DNA of 64,000 bases from RGIG5612 sp963591145 (GTDB lineage Bacteria > Bacillota > Clostridia > Lachnospirales > Lachnospiraceae): NCBI GenBank assembly GCA_963591145.1, contig CAVARE010000042.1, positions 9,732 to 73,731 on the forward strand. Reading direction: 5' to 3'. The position numbers and the translations under genes are program-made. Each line of letters starts with the position of its first letter. The first letter of the stretch is position 1. Shown here piece after piece: positions 33,390 through 42,622 of this stretch. A model generated the notes under the pieces. That model saw only the letters and a list, made by a program, of their open reading frames with translations. It searched no databases and was not told the DNA's origin.

Positions 33390-34865
33390 ATGAATCGCAT
33401 CGAAGAAGCAATTATATATGCAACCATTATGCATCAGGGCAAGGTACGCAAGATCGGCGGCACGCCATTCATCCTGCATCCGCTGGAAGTAGCGCAGATC
33501 ATCGCCACCATGACCGATGATGAGGAAGTCATAACCGCCGGCGTTCTGCATGACATCGTTGAAGATACTGACGGAACGCTGTCTGAGATCACTGCCAGAT
33601 TCGGCGACAGGGTTGCTGCCATAGTCGCTTCAGAGACAGAGGTGCGCACACCAGGGGAGGATAAGAAGCTCTCATGGCAGAGCCGGAAGGAGGAATCCAT
33701 CGCTGTACTGAAGAATTCCAGAGACATGGGCGTAAAGATGCTCTGGCTGGCAGATAAGCTGTCAAATATACGCTCTCTGGCTGACAATTACAGCGAAAAA
33801 GGCGATGCAATCTGGCAGCAAATGAATCAAAATGACCCGAAGATGCATCACTGGTATTACAGAACCATTGCCGAAATTCTGGAAATGGATCTTAACAGAA
33901 CAGGTGCATTCAAGGAATTTCTCAAGCATATTAATTTCATATGGCCTGGAACATTTGAAAGCGAGAAAGAAAGATACAAGAAATTGCGTTCGTATTCTGT
34001 GGATGGCTGCAAGGTGGTCGGTCAGGGCTCTAAGGGAACTGTCTACAGATATGACGACGAGCTGATAATCAAGGTATACAACAGCAATAATACATATAAG
34101 GAAATAGAGCGGGAAAATTATCTCGCACGAAAGGCATTCATCGCGGGCATACCGACTGCGATATCATTTGGCATAGTTACTGTGGGCGATCGATATGGCT
34201 CCATGTTTGAGCTTCTTAATTCCTGCTCTGTATCACAACTGATTGCAAGAGATCCCGACAGAGTAGAATTCTATGGCAAGCTCATGGCCGACCTGGCTCA
34301 TACCATTCACAGCACAAATGCTGTCGGCATGTCTCTCCCGAATTATACCGAGGAAGTCTATCAATGGATTGAGGGCGGCGTTGCCCACGTTGATGATAAA
34401 CTAACTCAGAAACTCCGGCAGTTAATAACTGACATGCAGCATCCTGATACCATGATTCACGGAGATTTTCATACTGGTAATGTCATGATTCAGGACGGAG
34501 AACCGATACTTATCGACATGGACAATTTGTCTACATGTAATCCTATCGTGGAGATAAGCGGTCTGTATATGTTCTATGTAGGATTCGGGGAGCTAAACAG
34601 AGAGGTTATTGAGTCCTTTATGGGATTTTCATACGAAACATCTAAGGAATTCTTCTCGCAATTTATGAGAGCATATCTTAATACGGATGACGATGCCCGC
34701 ATCCGGGAAGTTACCGATAAGGCGGCTCTTCTTACATATGCCCGCCTTGTAAGACGCATCTATAAAAAGGGCACCAACCTGTCCCAGGAAGATGCCGCTG
34801 CAAGGGATTATTACATGGACAAGATATATAAGCTGGCAGATAAGGTTCAAGATCTGAATATATGA
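33390..34865 (+). CDS. HD-domain/phosphotransferase fusion protein
   Basis: A 491-residue fusion. Residues 1-175 are a RelA/SpoT-type HD hydrolase domain: H15, RKIGGTPFILHP, the LHDIVEDTD motif (H54-D55) and WLADKLSNIR (D122, N126). No synthetase domain follows. Residues about 200-470 form an aminoglycoside-phosphotransferase-like kinase: glycine loop GQGSKGTVYRY, IIKVY, catalytic HGDFHTGN (H357-D359) and metal-binding IDMD (376-378). All key residues of both halves are visible. HD domains of this type cleave (p)ppGpp or similar nucleotides; the kinase substrate is unknown. CGGAG precedes the ATG at 33390. Confidence 0.85.
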   Translation: MNRIEEAIIYATIMHQGKVRKIGGTPFILHPLEVAQIIATMTDDEEVITAGVLHDIVEDTDGTLSEITARFGDRVAAIVASETEVRTPGEDKKLSWQSRKEESIAVLKNSRDMGVKMLWLADKLSNIRSLADNYSEKGDAIWQQMNQNDPKMHHWYYRTIAEILEMDLNRTGAFKEFLKHINFIWPGTFESEKERYKKLRSYSVDGCKVVGQGSKGTVYRYDDELIIKVYNSNNTYKEIERENYLARKAFIAGIPTAISFGIVTVGDRYGSMFELLNSCSVSQLIARDPDRVEFYGKLMADLAHTIHSTNAVGMSLPNYTEEVYQWIEGGVAHVDDKLTQKLRQLITDMQHPDTMIHGDFHTGNVMIQDGEPILIDMDNLSTCNPIVEISGLYMFYVGFGELNREVIESFMGFSYETSKEFFSQFMRAYLNTDDDARIREVTDKAALLTYARLVRRIYKKGTNLSQEDAAARDYYMDKIYKLADKVQDLNI

Positions 34866-34962
34866 TCAGAGTACTCATTAGCAGTACTATCGTGCAGATC
34901 TTACTTATATTTCAAAAAAACAATTTTCCCCTTTGCTGCAATTGAATGATGCTTACACGTAA

Positions 34963-37005
34963 ATGGTTTGTAATCAAATGACTAAAATAAACGAAGCTGA
35001 TATAACAGATAAAAAATTCCTGCCTATGAGCATGAAAGATATGAAGGAGCGGGGCTGGACGCAGCCCGATTTTGTATATGTCATAGGTGACGCATATATA
35101 GATCATTCTTCCTTCGGACCTGCGATCATCAGCAGGGTGCTTGAGGCGCACGGATATAAAGTGGCGATTATTGCCCAGCCTGACTGGACGGACGAGAACA
35201 GCATATCTGTGTTCGGCGAGCCCCGCCTGGGATTTCTCGTCAGCGCCGGCAACATGGACTCCATGGTTAATCATTATACGGTCAATAAGAAGCCTCGCTC
35301 GACGGATGCGTATACGCCTGGCGGCAAGGCAGGGAAACGTCCTGACTACGCCACGATAGTTTACTGTAATCTGATTAACCGCAAATACAAAAATGTGCCT
35401 GTAATCATCGGCGGAATCGAGGCGAGCCTCAGAAGATTGGCTCATTATGATTACTGGTCAGGCAAATTAAAACGTTCCATTTTGTTGGATTCGGGAGCAG
35501 ATCTCCTGATTTATGGAATGGGCGAGCTGTCCATCGTAGATATAGCAGATGCATTGGACGGTGGCATAGCAGTCTCAGATATTACATATGTTCCTGGGAC
35601 GGTCTATAAGACCCGTGATACCGGCAATGTATTAGAAGGAATAGAGCTGCCGGATTATGATTCCATGAAGGCGGATAAGCTTAAATATGCTGAGAGCTTC
35701 TATAAGCAGTATTGCAACGCGGACTTCGCCTCGGGTAAGCCATTGATCGAAAAATATGGCGAGCACAGATATATTGTTCAAAATCCGCCGCAGCGCCCGC
35801 TTACTACTGAGGAACTTGATGAAGTATATGAGCTGCCATATATGAATACATATCATCCGTCCTATGAGAAGGACGGCGGTGTTCCAGCCATTTCAGAGAT
35901 AAAGTTTTCGCTAACCAGCAACAGAGGATGCTTCGGCGGCTGCAGCTTCTGCGCTCTTACATTTCATCAAGGACGTATAGTTCAGGTCAGAAGCCATAAG
36001 TCACTGATAGAAGAAGCCGTGAGAATGACGCATGACCCTGATTTCAAGGGATATATTCATGATGTAGGCGGCCCTACTGCCAACTTCAGAGCACCGGCAT
36101 GCAGTAAACAGTCAGAGCATGGAGCCTGCCCTAATAAGCAGTGCCTGTTTCCTCAGCCCTGCAAGAATCTCAATGCATCCCATGATGACTATATAGCATT
36201 GCTGAGAAAATTAAGGCAGATTCCGGGAGTTAAGAAGGTATTCATCCGTTCAGGAATAAGATTTGACTATGTCCTGGCGGATAAGAAGGATGATTTTCTG
36301 AGGGAGCTGTGCAAATATCATGTAAGCGGCCAGCTGCGTGTGGCACCTGAGCATGTAAGCGACAACGTGCTTAAGCTCATGGGCAAGCCGTCTAACAGTG
36401 TATATCAGGAATTCTGCCGCCGATTTGATAAGATCAACAAGCAGTGCGGCAAGGAACAATATATAGTGCCATATCTTATCTCATCTCATCCGGGCTCGAC
36501 GCTCAAGGATGCCATCGCGCTGGCAGAGTCAGTAAGGGACATGGGATATATGCCGGAGCAGGTGCAGGATTTCTATCCGACACCATCTACAATCTCGACG
36601 GTGATGTATTATACCGGTGTTGACCCGCGCACTATGACGCCTGTATACATTCCAGACAGTGTGCATGAGAAAGCCATGCAGAGAGCGTTGATCCAATACA
36701 GAAAGCCAGAAAATTATGACCTCGTCAAGGAAGCGCTTATAAAGGCAGGAAGAGAAGATCTGATCGGATTTGATAAGAGCAAATGTCTGATTCCGCCTAG
36801 AAAGATTAATACTGGCAAGGCAGCATCAGGTGTGAAGATGGGTGGAGCTGCCAGAGGTAAGGTAGCAGCAGGCAAGAAGACAGGTGAAGCCGCTGGAGGC
36901 AAGGCTGCAGTAGACAAGAAAATGAGCGGAGGATCTGCCAGAGGTAAGAACGGCAGCAGAATGAATGGCAAGAATTCAAGACATAAGGGTGTGGGGCATC
37001 ATTAA
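34963..37005 (+). CDS. YgiQ family radical SAM protein
   Basis: A 680-residue radical SAM protein. The N-terminal YgiQ domain has YVIGDAYIDHSSFGPAII and the radical SAM motif is CFGGCSFCAL, CxxxCxxC, near residue 325. A Cys-rich segment (CSKQSEHGACPNKQCLFPQPC) may hold a second cluster. The last 50 residues are a Gly/Lys/Ala-rich basic tail. The function of YgiQ is not settled. The start is uncertain: ATG at 34963 or 34978, neither with a clear ribosome site. A dispersed palindromic repeat lies after the stop. Confidence 0.85.
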   Translation: MVCNQMTKINEADITDKKFLPMSMKDMKERGWTQPDFVYVIGDAYIDHSSFGPAIISRVLEAHGYKVAIIAQPDWTDENSISVFGEPRLGFLVSAGNMDSMVNHYTVNKKPRSTDAYTPGGKAGKRPDYATIVYCNLINRKYKNVPVIIGGIEASLRRLAHYDYWSGKLKRSILLDSGADLLIYGMGELSIVDIADALDGGIAVSDITYVPGTVYKTRDTGNVLEGIELPDYDSMKADKLKYAESFYKQYCNADFASGKPLIEKYGEHRYIVQNPPQRPLTTEELDEVYELPYMNTYHPSYEKDGGVPAISEIKFSLTSNRGCFGGCSFCALTFHQGRIVQVRSHKSLIEEAVRMTHDPDFKGYIHDVGGPTANFRAPACSKQSEHGACPNKQCLFPQPCKNLNASHDDYIALLRKLRQIPGVKKVFIRSGIRFDYVLADKKDDFLRELCKYHVSGQLRVAPEHVSDNVLKLMGKPSNSVYQEFCRRFDKINKQCGKEQYIVPYLISSHPGSTLKDAIALAESVRDMGYMPEQVQDFYPTPSTISTVMYYTGVDPRTMTPVYIPDSVHEKAMQRALIQYRKPENYDLVKEALIKAGREDLIGFDKSKCLIPPRKINTGKAASGVKMGGAARGKVAAGKKTGEAAGGKAAVDKKMSGGSARGKNGSRMNGKNSRHKGVGHH

Positions 37006-37023
37006 TTAATAATAGCACTTCTG

Positions 37024-37105
37024 TGTCGTGAACCCTGGCGCGCGGATACTATGAGAAAACAATCAGCGAAGGCGTTTTCGAATAGTGTCCGTGCCGCCAG
37101 GGTTA
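37024..37105. repeat. Dispersed palindromic repeat, hairpin copy between convergent genes
   Basis: AACCCTGGCG...CGGATACTAT pairs with ATAGTGTCCG...CGCCAGGGTT; the inner part is GAGAAAAC AATCAGCGAAGGC GTTTTCG, matching the common core. It sits between the convergent ygiQ and dus genes and may act as a bidirectional terminator. Confidence 0.85.
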
Positions 37106-37169
37106 TTCTAATTTAGCATTACTAATCAATAAGCATATAACCGATTGATTTCGCGATACTGTCAGAAAT

Positions 37170-38117
37170 CTATGGGACGAGATCTAACGTCTCGAAGATC
37201 TGTGTCACGATAGCCTGATATTCAGAAGCCCCTTGATTTTTCATCATACGCTTCAGCAGCTTATCGCTGTCTACGAAGCGCTTGCCCAGATTAGCCCAGA
37301 TCTCTTTCATGTGACGGACAGCATCCTTCTCGCCGCTGAAGATAGTCAGATATCCTTCATAGATTTCATCCACGAATCTATGGAGGCTGGCACGGGTGTC
37401 AGCCAGATGAACCCCTTTTATCTCGCAGGCCAGATCTGGCCTTGCCAGCAGTCCCCGACCAATCATGACTGTATTAACCTCAGGGAATCTGCGGGCCACC
37501 TCATCAAGACATGACATATTCCAGATATCGCCGTTATAGCACAGAATAGGTCTGAGACGGCCGCCGTCTATATTATATGCTGCTTCAAAGGCCTCAAGAT
37601 GTGTGAATCCGTCATAGAACTCACGCCTTAAGCGCGGATGAATGATGAACTCACACATGGGATATTTGACATAGATATCAAGTATCCTCGGCCAATCTTC
37701 TATATTATTGAAGCCTATCCTGGTTTTTATTGACACGGGAACGTCGGCCTTTTCATATATTTCACTCAGAAATCTGTCCAGCTCATCAGGAAACTGCAGC
37801 ATGCCGCTGCCGCGTTTCTTGCCAGTGACTGTGCCTGACGGACAGCCGAGATTAATATTTACCTCCGAATATCCGAAGTCCTTCAGCTGCCCGATCATAT
37901 CGAGAATCTCTGATGATTGATTGGAAATCAGCTGCGGAATCAGAGTGATGCCTGTGTTATTATCAGGATTAATATCTCGCAGAATCTTATAATTCATCCT
38001 CTTGGCAGCGGGAATAAAGGGCGTGAAATATCTGTCGATACATCCAAAATTATGATAGAAGGCATTTCTTACGAGATGTCCTGTTATTCCTTCCATAGGC
38101 GCAAGATATAATTGCAT
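37170..38117 (-). CDS. tRNA-dihydrouridine synthase
   Basis: A flavoprotein reducing uridine to dihydrouridine in tRNA. The 315-residue sequence opens MQLYLAPMEGITG (FMN-binding), then NLGCPSGTVTGKKRGSGML with the catalytic Cys, VSIKTRIGF, FIIHPRLRREFYDG, CYNGDIW and MIGRGLLARPDL. The start at 38117 has GGAG seven bases upstream; an ATG at 38129 overlaps that site. The dus subtype cannot be assigned. Confidence 0.92.
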   Translation of the reverse strand: MQLYLAPMEGITGHLVRNAFYHNFGCIDRYFTPFIPAAKRMNYKILRDINPDNNTGITLIPQLISNQSSEILDMIGQLKDFGYSEVNINLGCPSGTVTGKKRGSGMLQFPDELDRFLSEIYEKADVPVSIKTRIGFNNIEDWPRILDIYVKYPMCEFIIHPRLRREFYDGFTHLEAFEAAYNIDGGRLRPILCYNGDIWNMSCLDEVARRFPEVNTVMIGRGLLARPDLACEIKGVHLADTRASLHRFVDEIYEGYLTIFSGEKDAVRHMKEIWANLGKRFVDSDKLLKRMMKNQGASEYQAIVTQIFETLDLVP

Positions 38118-38223
38118 GATATTCTCCATAATAGCTTTGAAATTAAGCCGATTCTATTAATAATTTTAGTTTTTCGAGAAAGCAAGGTACGTAGTAACCA
38201 GAGTATAATATGAGTCAAAAGTC

Positions 38224-38331
38224 CTGCTGAACCGTGCATTACAATACACGCCGATGGCAAACATACAATGACCAGTGGATACTATATAACATGTCTGCTG
38301 AGCCAGGCATCATAATACATGCCGCTGCCAA
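38224..38331. repeat. Two diverged direct repeats downstream of the ABC exporter
   Basis: CTGCTGAACCGTGCATTACA (38224-) and CTGCTGAGCCAGGCATCATA (38295-) start two 37-base units that agree at 29 of 37 positions with a 71-base period. The second abuts the exporter stop codon. Each contains a GCAT...ATGC-type small palindrome. Confidence 0.6.
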
Positions 38332-40119
38332 TTACAGCATCTGAGCAGAGCATAATCTTGCATACTCGCCGCCCTGAGCCAGGAGCTCCTCGTGAGTTCC
38401 AGTTTCCATGATACGATTATTGTCGATGACAGCAATCTTGTCAGCATTTCTGATAGTGCTTAATCTGTGAGCAATTATTATTGATGTCCTGCCCTTGGCC
38501 AGTTCGTCAAATGCATGCTGAATCTTGCTCTCTGTCACGGAATCCAGTGCGCTGGTTGCTTCATCAAGGATGATGACAGGCGGATTCTTGAGAAATACCC
38601 TGGCAATTCCGATACGTTGCTTCTGACCGCCCGACAGCCTGACACCGCGCTCTCCGATATAAGAATTATATCCGTCAGGCATTTTCATAATCTCGTCATG
38701 AATCTCGGCTCTTACGGCCGCGCTGACCACATCCTCGTAGGATGCGTCAGGATTACCATAGGCGATATTATCGTAAATAGTACCAGCGAACATAAACACA
38801 TCCTGCTGTACGATGCCGATATTCTTCCTAAGAGAGTATTGCGTCACATCTCGGATATCGATACCATCGATAAGTATGCAGCCTGAATTAACATCATAAA
38901 ATCTCGGTATCAGATGACAAAGAGTCGTCTTTCCGCCGCCTGACGGGCCTACTACGGCGAAGCAGCTGCCTGCAGGTATATCAATGCAGATATCATTTAA
39001 AATCTCATGCTCAGGATTTTGAATATCATTTGCCGTATGAACATGGGTCTCGTTGTATCTGAAATTAACATGATCGAATACTATATGCCCCTTCACATCG
39101 CTCAGAACAGCGGCATTGTCCGCATCGGCGACCTCGGGGTCTGTGCGCATTATCTCCACGAACCGCTTGAAGCCTGCCATGCCGGCTATATATTGCTCCA
39201 CGAAATTAACGAGCTTGCGGATAGGAGTAAGAAATGTTGAGACATACAGCGTGAAGGTCACCAGCCCTATATAATCCAGGGAGCCCTTCATTATAAAGTA
39301 TCCGCCTGCCATAATGACTAGGACTGACATTATACTGAGCACGAATTCCATGCCAGCATGAAATACCGCCATTGCCTTATAATACCCACGTTTGGAGTCT
39401 ACATAGAGCAGATTTGTGGCTTCGAATTTGCGGAGCTCTTCCTGTTCCATGGCAAATGCTTTGGCTGTACGGATTCCTGAGAACCCAGATTCAATAGAAG
39501 TATTGATCTGTGCTGCCTGAGCCTTAACACCGATGCTGGCAGTGGACATTTTCCGCCTTAAGAAGATAGTAAAAACGACAAACACAGGGACTGCGGCGAA
39601 TACTATGACGGCCAGCTTCCATTCAATCGTACACAGAATCGCGAATGCGCCCCCGATGGTGATACCGGAGATGAGCAGATCCTCCGGACCATGATGAGCC
39701 AGCTCGGCGATCTCGAATAAATCCGTTGTAACACGGCTCATAAGCTGACCGGTTCTGTTCTTATCGAAGAAGCTGAAGCTGAGGGTTTCGATATGGGCAA
39801 ATAATTCACGGCGCATGTCGGCTTCCATATAAACGCCCATTCTGTGTCCCCAATAGGTGATGATGAAATACAGCACAGAGCGAACTATATATGCAGCCAC
39901 GATGACAGCCATGACGGTGAAGAAGGTTTTAAATAAACCCTCGGGAAGATAATATTCCATGCATTTTTTTGAAATATATGGAAATAAAAGGTCAACCGCC
40001 GACACTGCCAGAGCGCAGACCATGTCCAAAAGGAATAGGCCCATGTGCCCTTTATAATGCTGTAGGAACAGCTTCAGCGTGGATGAATTTTTGTAATCGA
40101 AATTTTTCTTTTCTGACAT
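38332..40119 (-). CDS. ABC transporter, fused permease and ATPase
   Basis: A 595-residue half-transporter of the exporter type. The N-terminal half has six predicted membrane helices (from about residue 25 to 310). The ATPase half has Walker A GPSGGGKTT, signature LSGGQKQR, Walker B VIILDEATSALD and switch His (IIAHRLSTI). It would work as a homodimer; the substrate (lipid, peptide or drug) is not readable. The start at 40119 was chosen because an in-frame extension overlaps the preceding gene. It is five bases after that gene, suggesting an operon with cysE. Confidence 0.92.
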   Translation of the reverse strand: MSEKKNFDYKNSSTLKLFLQHYKGHMGLFLLDMVCALAVSAVDLLFPYISKKCMEYYLPEGLFKTFFTVMAVIVAAYIVRSVLYFIITYWGHRMGVYMEADMRRELFAHIETLSFSFFDKNRTGQLMSRVTTDLFEIAELAHHGPEDLLISGITIGGAFAILCTIEWKLAVIVFAAVPVFVVFTIFLRRKMSTASIGVKAQAAQINTSIESGFSGIRTAKAFAMEQEELRKFEATNLLYVDSKRGYYKAMAVFHAGMEFVLSIMSVLVIMAGGYFIMKGSLDYIGLVTFTLYVSTFLTPIRKLVNFVEQYIAGMAGFKRFVEIMRTDPEVADADNAAVLSDVKGHIVFDHVNFRYNETHVHTANDIQNPEHEILNDICIDIPAGSCFAVVGPSGGGKTTLCHLIPRFYDVNSGCILIDGIDIRDVTQYSLRKNIGIVQQDVFMFAGTIYDNIAYGNPDASYEDVVSAAVRAEIHDEIMKMPDGYNSYIGERGVRLSGGQKQRIGIARVFLKNPPVIILDEATSALDSVTESKIQHAFDELAKGRTSIIIAHRLSTIRNADKIAVIDNNRIMETGTHEELLAQGGEYARLCSAQML

Positions 40120-40124
40120 GATTA

Positions 40125-40412
40125 TTAAGACAGTACTCCCAGAGCCACCGCGATTATGATGATGGCGATGATGGCCAGTGAACACAGAACTGTTCCAATG
40201 ATGCATAAAATCTTGGCAGGCAGCTGCAGCTTGTGATAACCGATTCTTTCGGATTCACCATTTAATACAAGACCTACAACAGAGCCTACCAGCATAATCG
40301 GTACGCAGCAGAATACTATGGACAGGATTCCTAAAACAAATGCAGCAGTAGCCCGGGATGCGGGAGTCACTCTTACATATCTTTTGTTTTTGTGTTTTCT
40401 ATATTCAGACAA
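40125..40412 (-). CDS. DUF4190-like small membrane protein
   Basis: A 95-residue protein with a basic N-terminus and two hydrophobic segments (about residues 22-50 and 65-95), resembling the DUF4190 family of uncharacterised membrane proteins. I prefer the TTG at 40412, because AAAGGA lies just before it; an ATG at 40430 is the alternative and sits within that site. It is between cysE and the ABC exporter, with very short gaps. Confidence 0.7.
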   Translation of the reverse strand: MSEYRKHKNKRYVRVTPASRATAAFVLGILSIVFCCVPIMLVGSVVGLVLNGESERIGYHKLQLPAKILCIIGTVLCSLAIIAIIIIAVALGVLS

Positions 40413-40439
40413 AATTATCGTTCCTTTCATATGTAACTG

Positions 40440-41264
40440 TCAGCAATCTGACTGAACCACTGTTTGCCCTGGCTCTACAGAATGTGTGAGCCATACATTT
40501 CCGCCTATTACACAGTTATCACCTATATAAACATCGCCGCCCAGTATAGTTGCACCGGCATAGATTACAACATTATTGCCGATGTTCGGATGACGCTTGA
40601 TTCCCTTAACAAGTGTGCCGTCATCTGCCACCGGGAAGCTCTTAGCGCCCAGCGTTACATGCTGATAGAGCTTGACATTTTCACCGATGACACAGGTTTC
40701 GCCGATAACAACGCCTGTTCCGTGGTCAATGAAGAAATGTCGGCCAATCGCAGCGCCCGGATGGATGTCGATGCCCGTTTTTCTGTGAGCATACTCAGAC
40801 ATGAGTCTTGCTACCGTTCCCTGTCCCATCATATATAATTCGTGAGCGATTCGATGGGTGCCGATAGCGATAAATGCAGGATAGGCCAGTATTATCTCAT
40901 CTATGCTCTGGGCAGCCGGGTCGCCCTCATATCCTGCCATAACATCAGATTGCAGCAGCACATAGATGTCCGGCATCTTATCTATCAGCTTCTGCGTGAT
41001 TATCTCAGCTTCATGTCGGCTCATATTTTTGAGCAAAGCATTTATAAGATAATCGCTGCCGATTCTAAGAGCCATATTTCTTAAATCCTCGCATGACTCC
41101 GTAAATAATTCTGGATATTTTCTGTAAGTCGGGAACATAGAGTCTAGATAATACAGCAACGCCTGTTCTATATTCCGCTGAAAACCGGCATAATCAGCAT
41201 TGAAGTTATGCTCTGTACAAGTGCTTAATTTTTCTAATTTATCAGATACAATATTATAATTCAT
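40440..41264 (-). CDS. cysE: serine O-acetyltransferase
   Basis: CysE acetylates L-serine with acetyl-CoA, the first step of cysteine synthesis. The 274-residue sequence has an N-terminal helical domain, then left-handed beta-helix hexapeptide repeats: GIDIHPGAAIGRHFFIDHGT, VVIGETCVIGENVKLYQHVT and HPNIGNNVVIYAGATILGG. The catalytic His is in DHGT. Length fits the EpsC-type group. It leads the cysE-DUF4190-exporter cluster. No T-box motif was found upstream. Confidence 0.92.
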   Translation of the reverse strand: MNYNIVSDKLEKLSTCTEHNFNADYAGFQRNIEQALLYYLDSMFPTYRKYPELFTESCEDLRNMALRIGSDYLINALLKNMSRHEAEIITQKLIDKMPDIYVLLQSDVMAGYEGDPAAQSIDEIILAYPAFIAIGTHRIAHELYMMGQGTVARLMSEYAHRKTGIDIHPGAAIGRHFFIDHGTGVVIGETCVIGENVKLYQHVTLGAKSFPVADDGTLVKGIKRHPNIGNNVVIYAGATILGGDVYIGDNCVIGGNVWLTHSVEPGQTVVQSDC

Positions 41265-41656
41265 GATCAGAATTCTTTCTGTTATTAATTATTAAGAAGA
41301 TATATACAAATCGCTGAACCTCGCGGCACGCAGTGCATCGCACCTGATTTGCAGATATTTATCTTAGCATATAATCAGAGAATTGCCAGCTGTTATTGAT
41401 GTGAGCGGCAACTTTTGAACCAGTTTGTACTTTTGTAATACAATCGGCATAGTGCACAAATGCCATATAAGCCGACTTTACAAATTTATCAAAAATGCAT
41501 ACGGTGTCTTGAGAGGAAAAGCACATTATGTTAGTATACACGGACGGGAAAAATCTCTGTGTTGTATAAAATAAAAAAATAAATGTTTTTTATTAAAAAC
41601 ATACAAACAGGGCAGCTATTATAAATAGCTGAAATAAATATTAACGAGTTGGACGT
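41265..41656. other. Intergenic region between divergent cysE and ispE
   Basis: A 392-base gap without a recognisable gene. It holds a degenerate piece of the dispersed repeat near 41313-41340 (GAACCTCGCGGCACGCAGTG), two small palindromes (ATGTTTTT/AAAAACAT at 41583-41602 and AGCTAT/ATAGCT at 41614-41630) and a possible ispE promoter. Confidence 0.5.
41415..41444 (+). promoter_or_regulatory. Possible promoter of ispE-gntR
   Basis: -35 TTGAAC (41415-41420), 18-base spacer, -10 TACAAT (41439-41444). The leader would be about 200 bases and contains two small palindromes. Confidence 0.4.
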
Positions 41657-42622
41657 ATGAATACAGTAAATGTTAGAGCATATGGCAAGGTGAATCTGGG
41701 GCTGGATGTAACGGGCCGCAGAGCTGATGGATATCATCTGGTGAGGATGATCATGCAGACGGTGAATGTCTGTGATGAGCTGACTATTTCTGCAGAGCCG
41801 GTTTCTGCAGAAGAATCTGAGCTGCAGCCGTTGATTGATGCAAACGGGGATTTATCTGATGCACATAATGCGGCAAATGGGCGGGAAGAGAGCCCATTTT
41901 TGATTTCACTTGAGTGCAATGTGCCAGACGTTCCGACGGATAATAAAAATATCGCATATAAGGCAGCTGAAATCATTTGCCGGGAATACGGCATCAGTGC
42001 CCATATTCATATTAATATAAATAAGAATATACCTGCTGCGGCGGGCATGGCCGGCGGTTCGGCCGATGGGGCGGCAGTTATCAGAGGACTTGATGAAATA
42101 TTTGCCCTGCACATGAGTGAGGAACAGAAGGATAACATCGCACTAAGACTAGGTGCTGACGTGCCGTTTTGCCTGAGACACGGAACGTATCTGGCAGAGG
42201 GAATCGGAGAGGTGCTGACGCGGGTATCGGATCTGCCCCATTGCTATATGGTTATCGTGAAACCAGATTTTGGGGTTTCTACTCCGTGGGCTTACAAGGC
42301 ATTGGATGAGTATATTAAGACACACTCAGACGATGCCGGCAGCATGCATCCTGATATAGACCGGCTGATAGCTGCACTTGATGAGGGTAGCATTTCGAAA
42401 ATCGCCGGCAGTATGGGCAATATTTTAGAAATAGTCACGATTGAAGCTAATCCACAGATTCAGGAAATAAAGGACAGCTTAGAACGATTCGGAGCCATAA
42501 GAGCGCTTATGAGCGGCTCAGGACCGACAGTATTTGGAATATTTGAAGAGGAAACAGCAGCCGATGAGGCAATAGCATTCTTTTCGGGGAGGGAATATGG
42601 CAAATTTAAAGTTGAGTTTTGA
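41657..42622 (+). CDS. ispE: 4-diphosphocytidyl-2-C-methyl-D-erythritol kinase
   Basis: IspE phosphorylates CDP-ME in the MEP isoprenoid pathway. The 321-residue GHMP kinase has AYGKVNLGLDVTGRRADGYH near the start, ATP loop PAAAGMAGGSADGAAV (about residues 127-142) and the C-terminal LMSGSGPTVFGIF. A segment of about 35 residues near 60-95 (ESELQPLIDANGDLSD and onward) is longer than usual. Its end overlaps the gntR start by 26 bases. Confidence 0.94.
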   Translation: MNTVNVRAYGKVNLGLDVTGRRADGYHLVRMIMQTVNVCDELTISAEPVSAEESELQPLIDANGDLSDAHNAANGREESPFLISLECNVPDVPTDNKNIAYKAAEIICREYGISAHIHININKNIPAAAGMAGGSADGAAVIRGLDEIFALHMSEEQKDNIALRLGADVPFCLRHGTYLAEGIGEVLTRVSDLPHCYMVIVKPDFGVSTPWAYKALDEYIKTHSDDAGSMHPDIDRLIAALDEGSISKIAGSMGNILEIVTIEANPQIQEIKDSLERFGAIRALMSGSGPTVFGIFEEETAADEAIAFFSGREYGKFKVEF

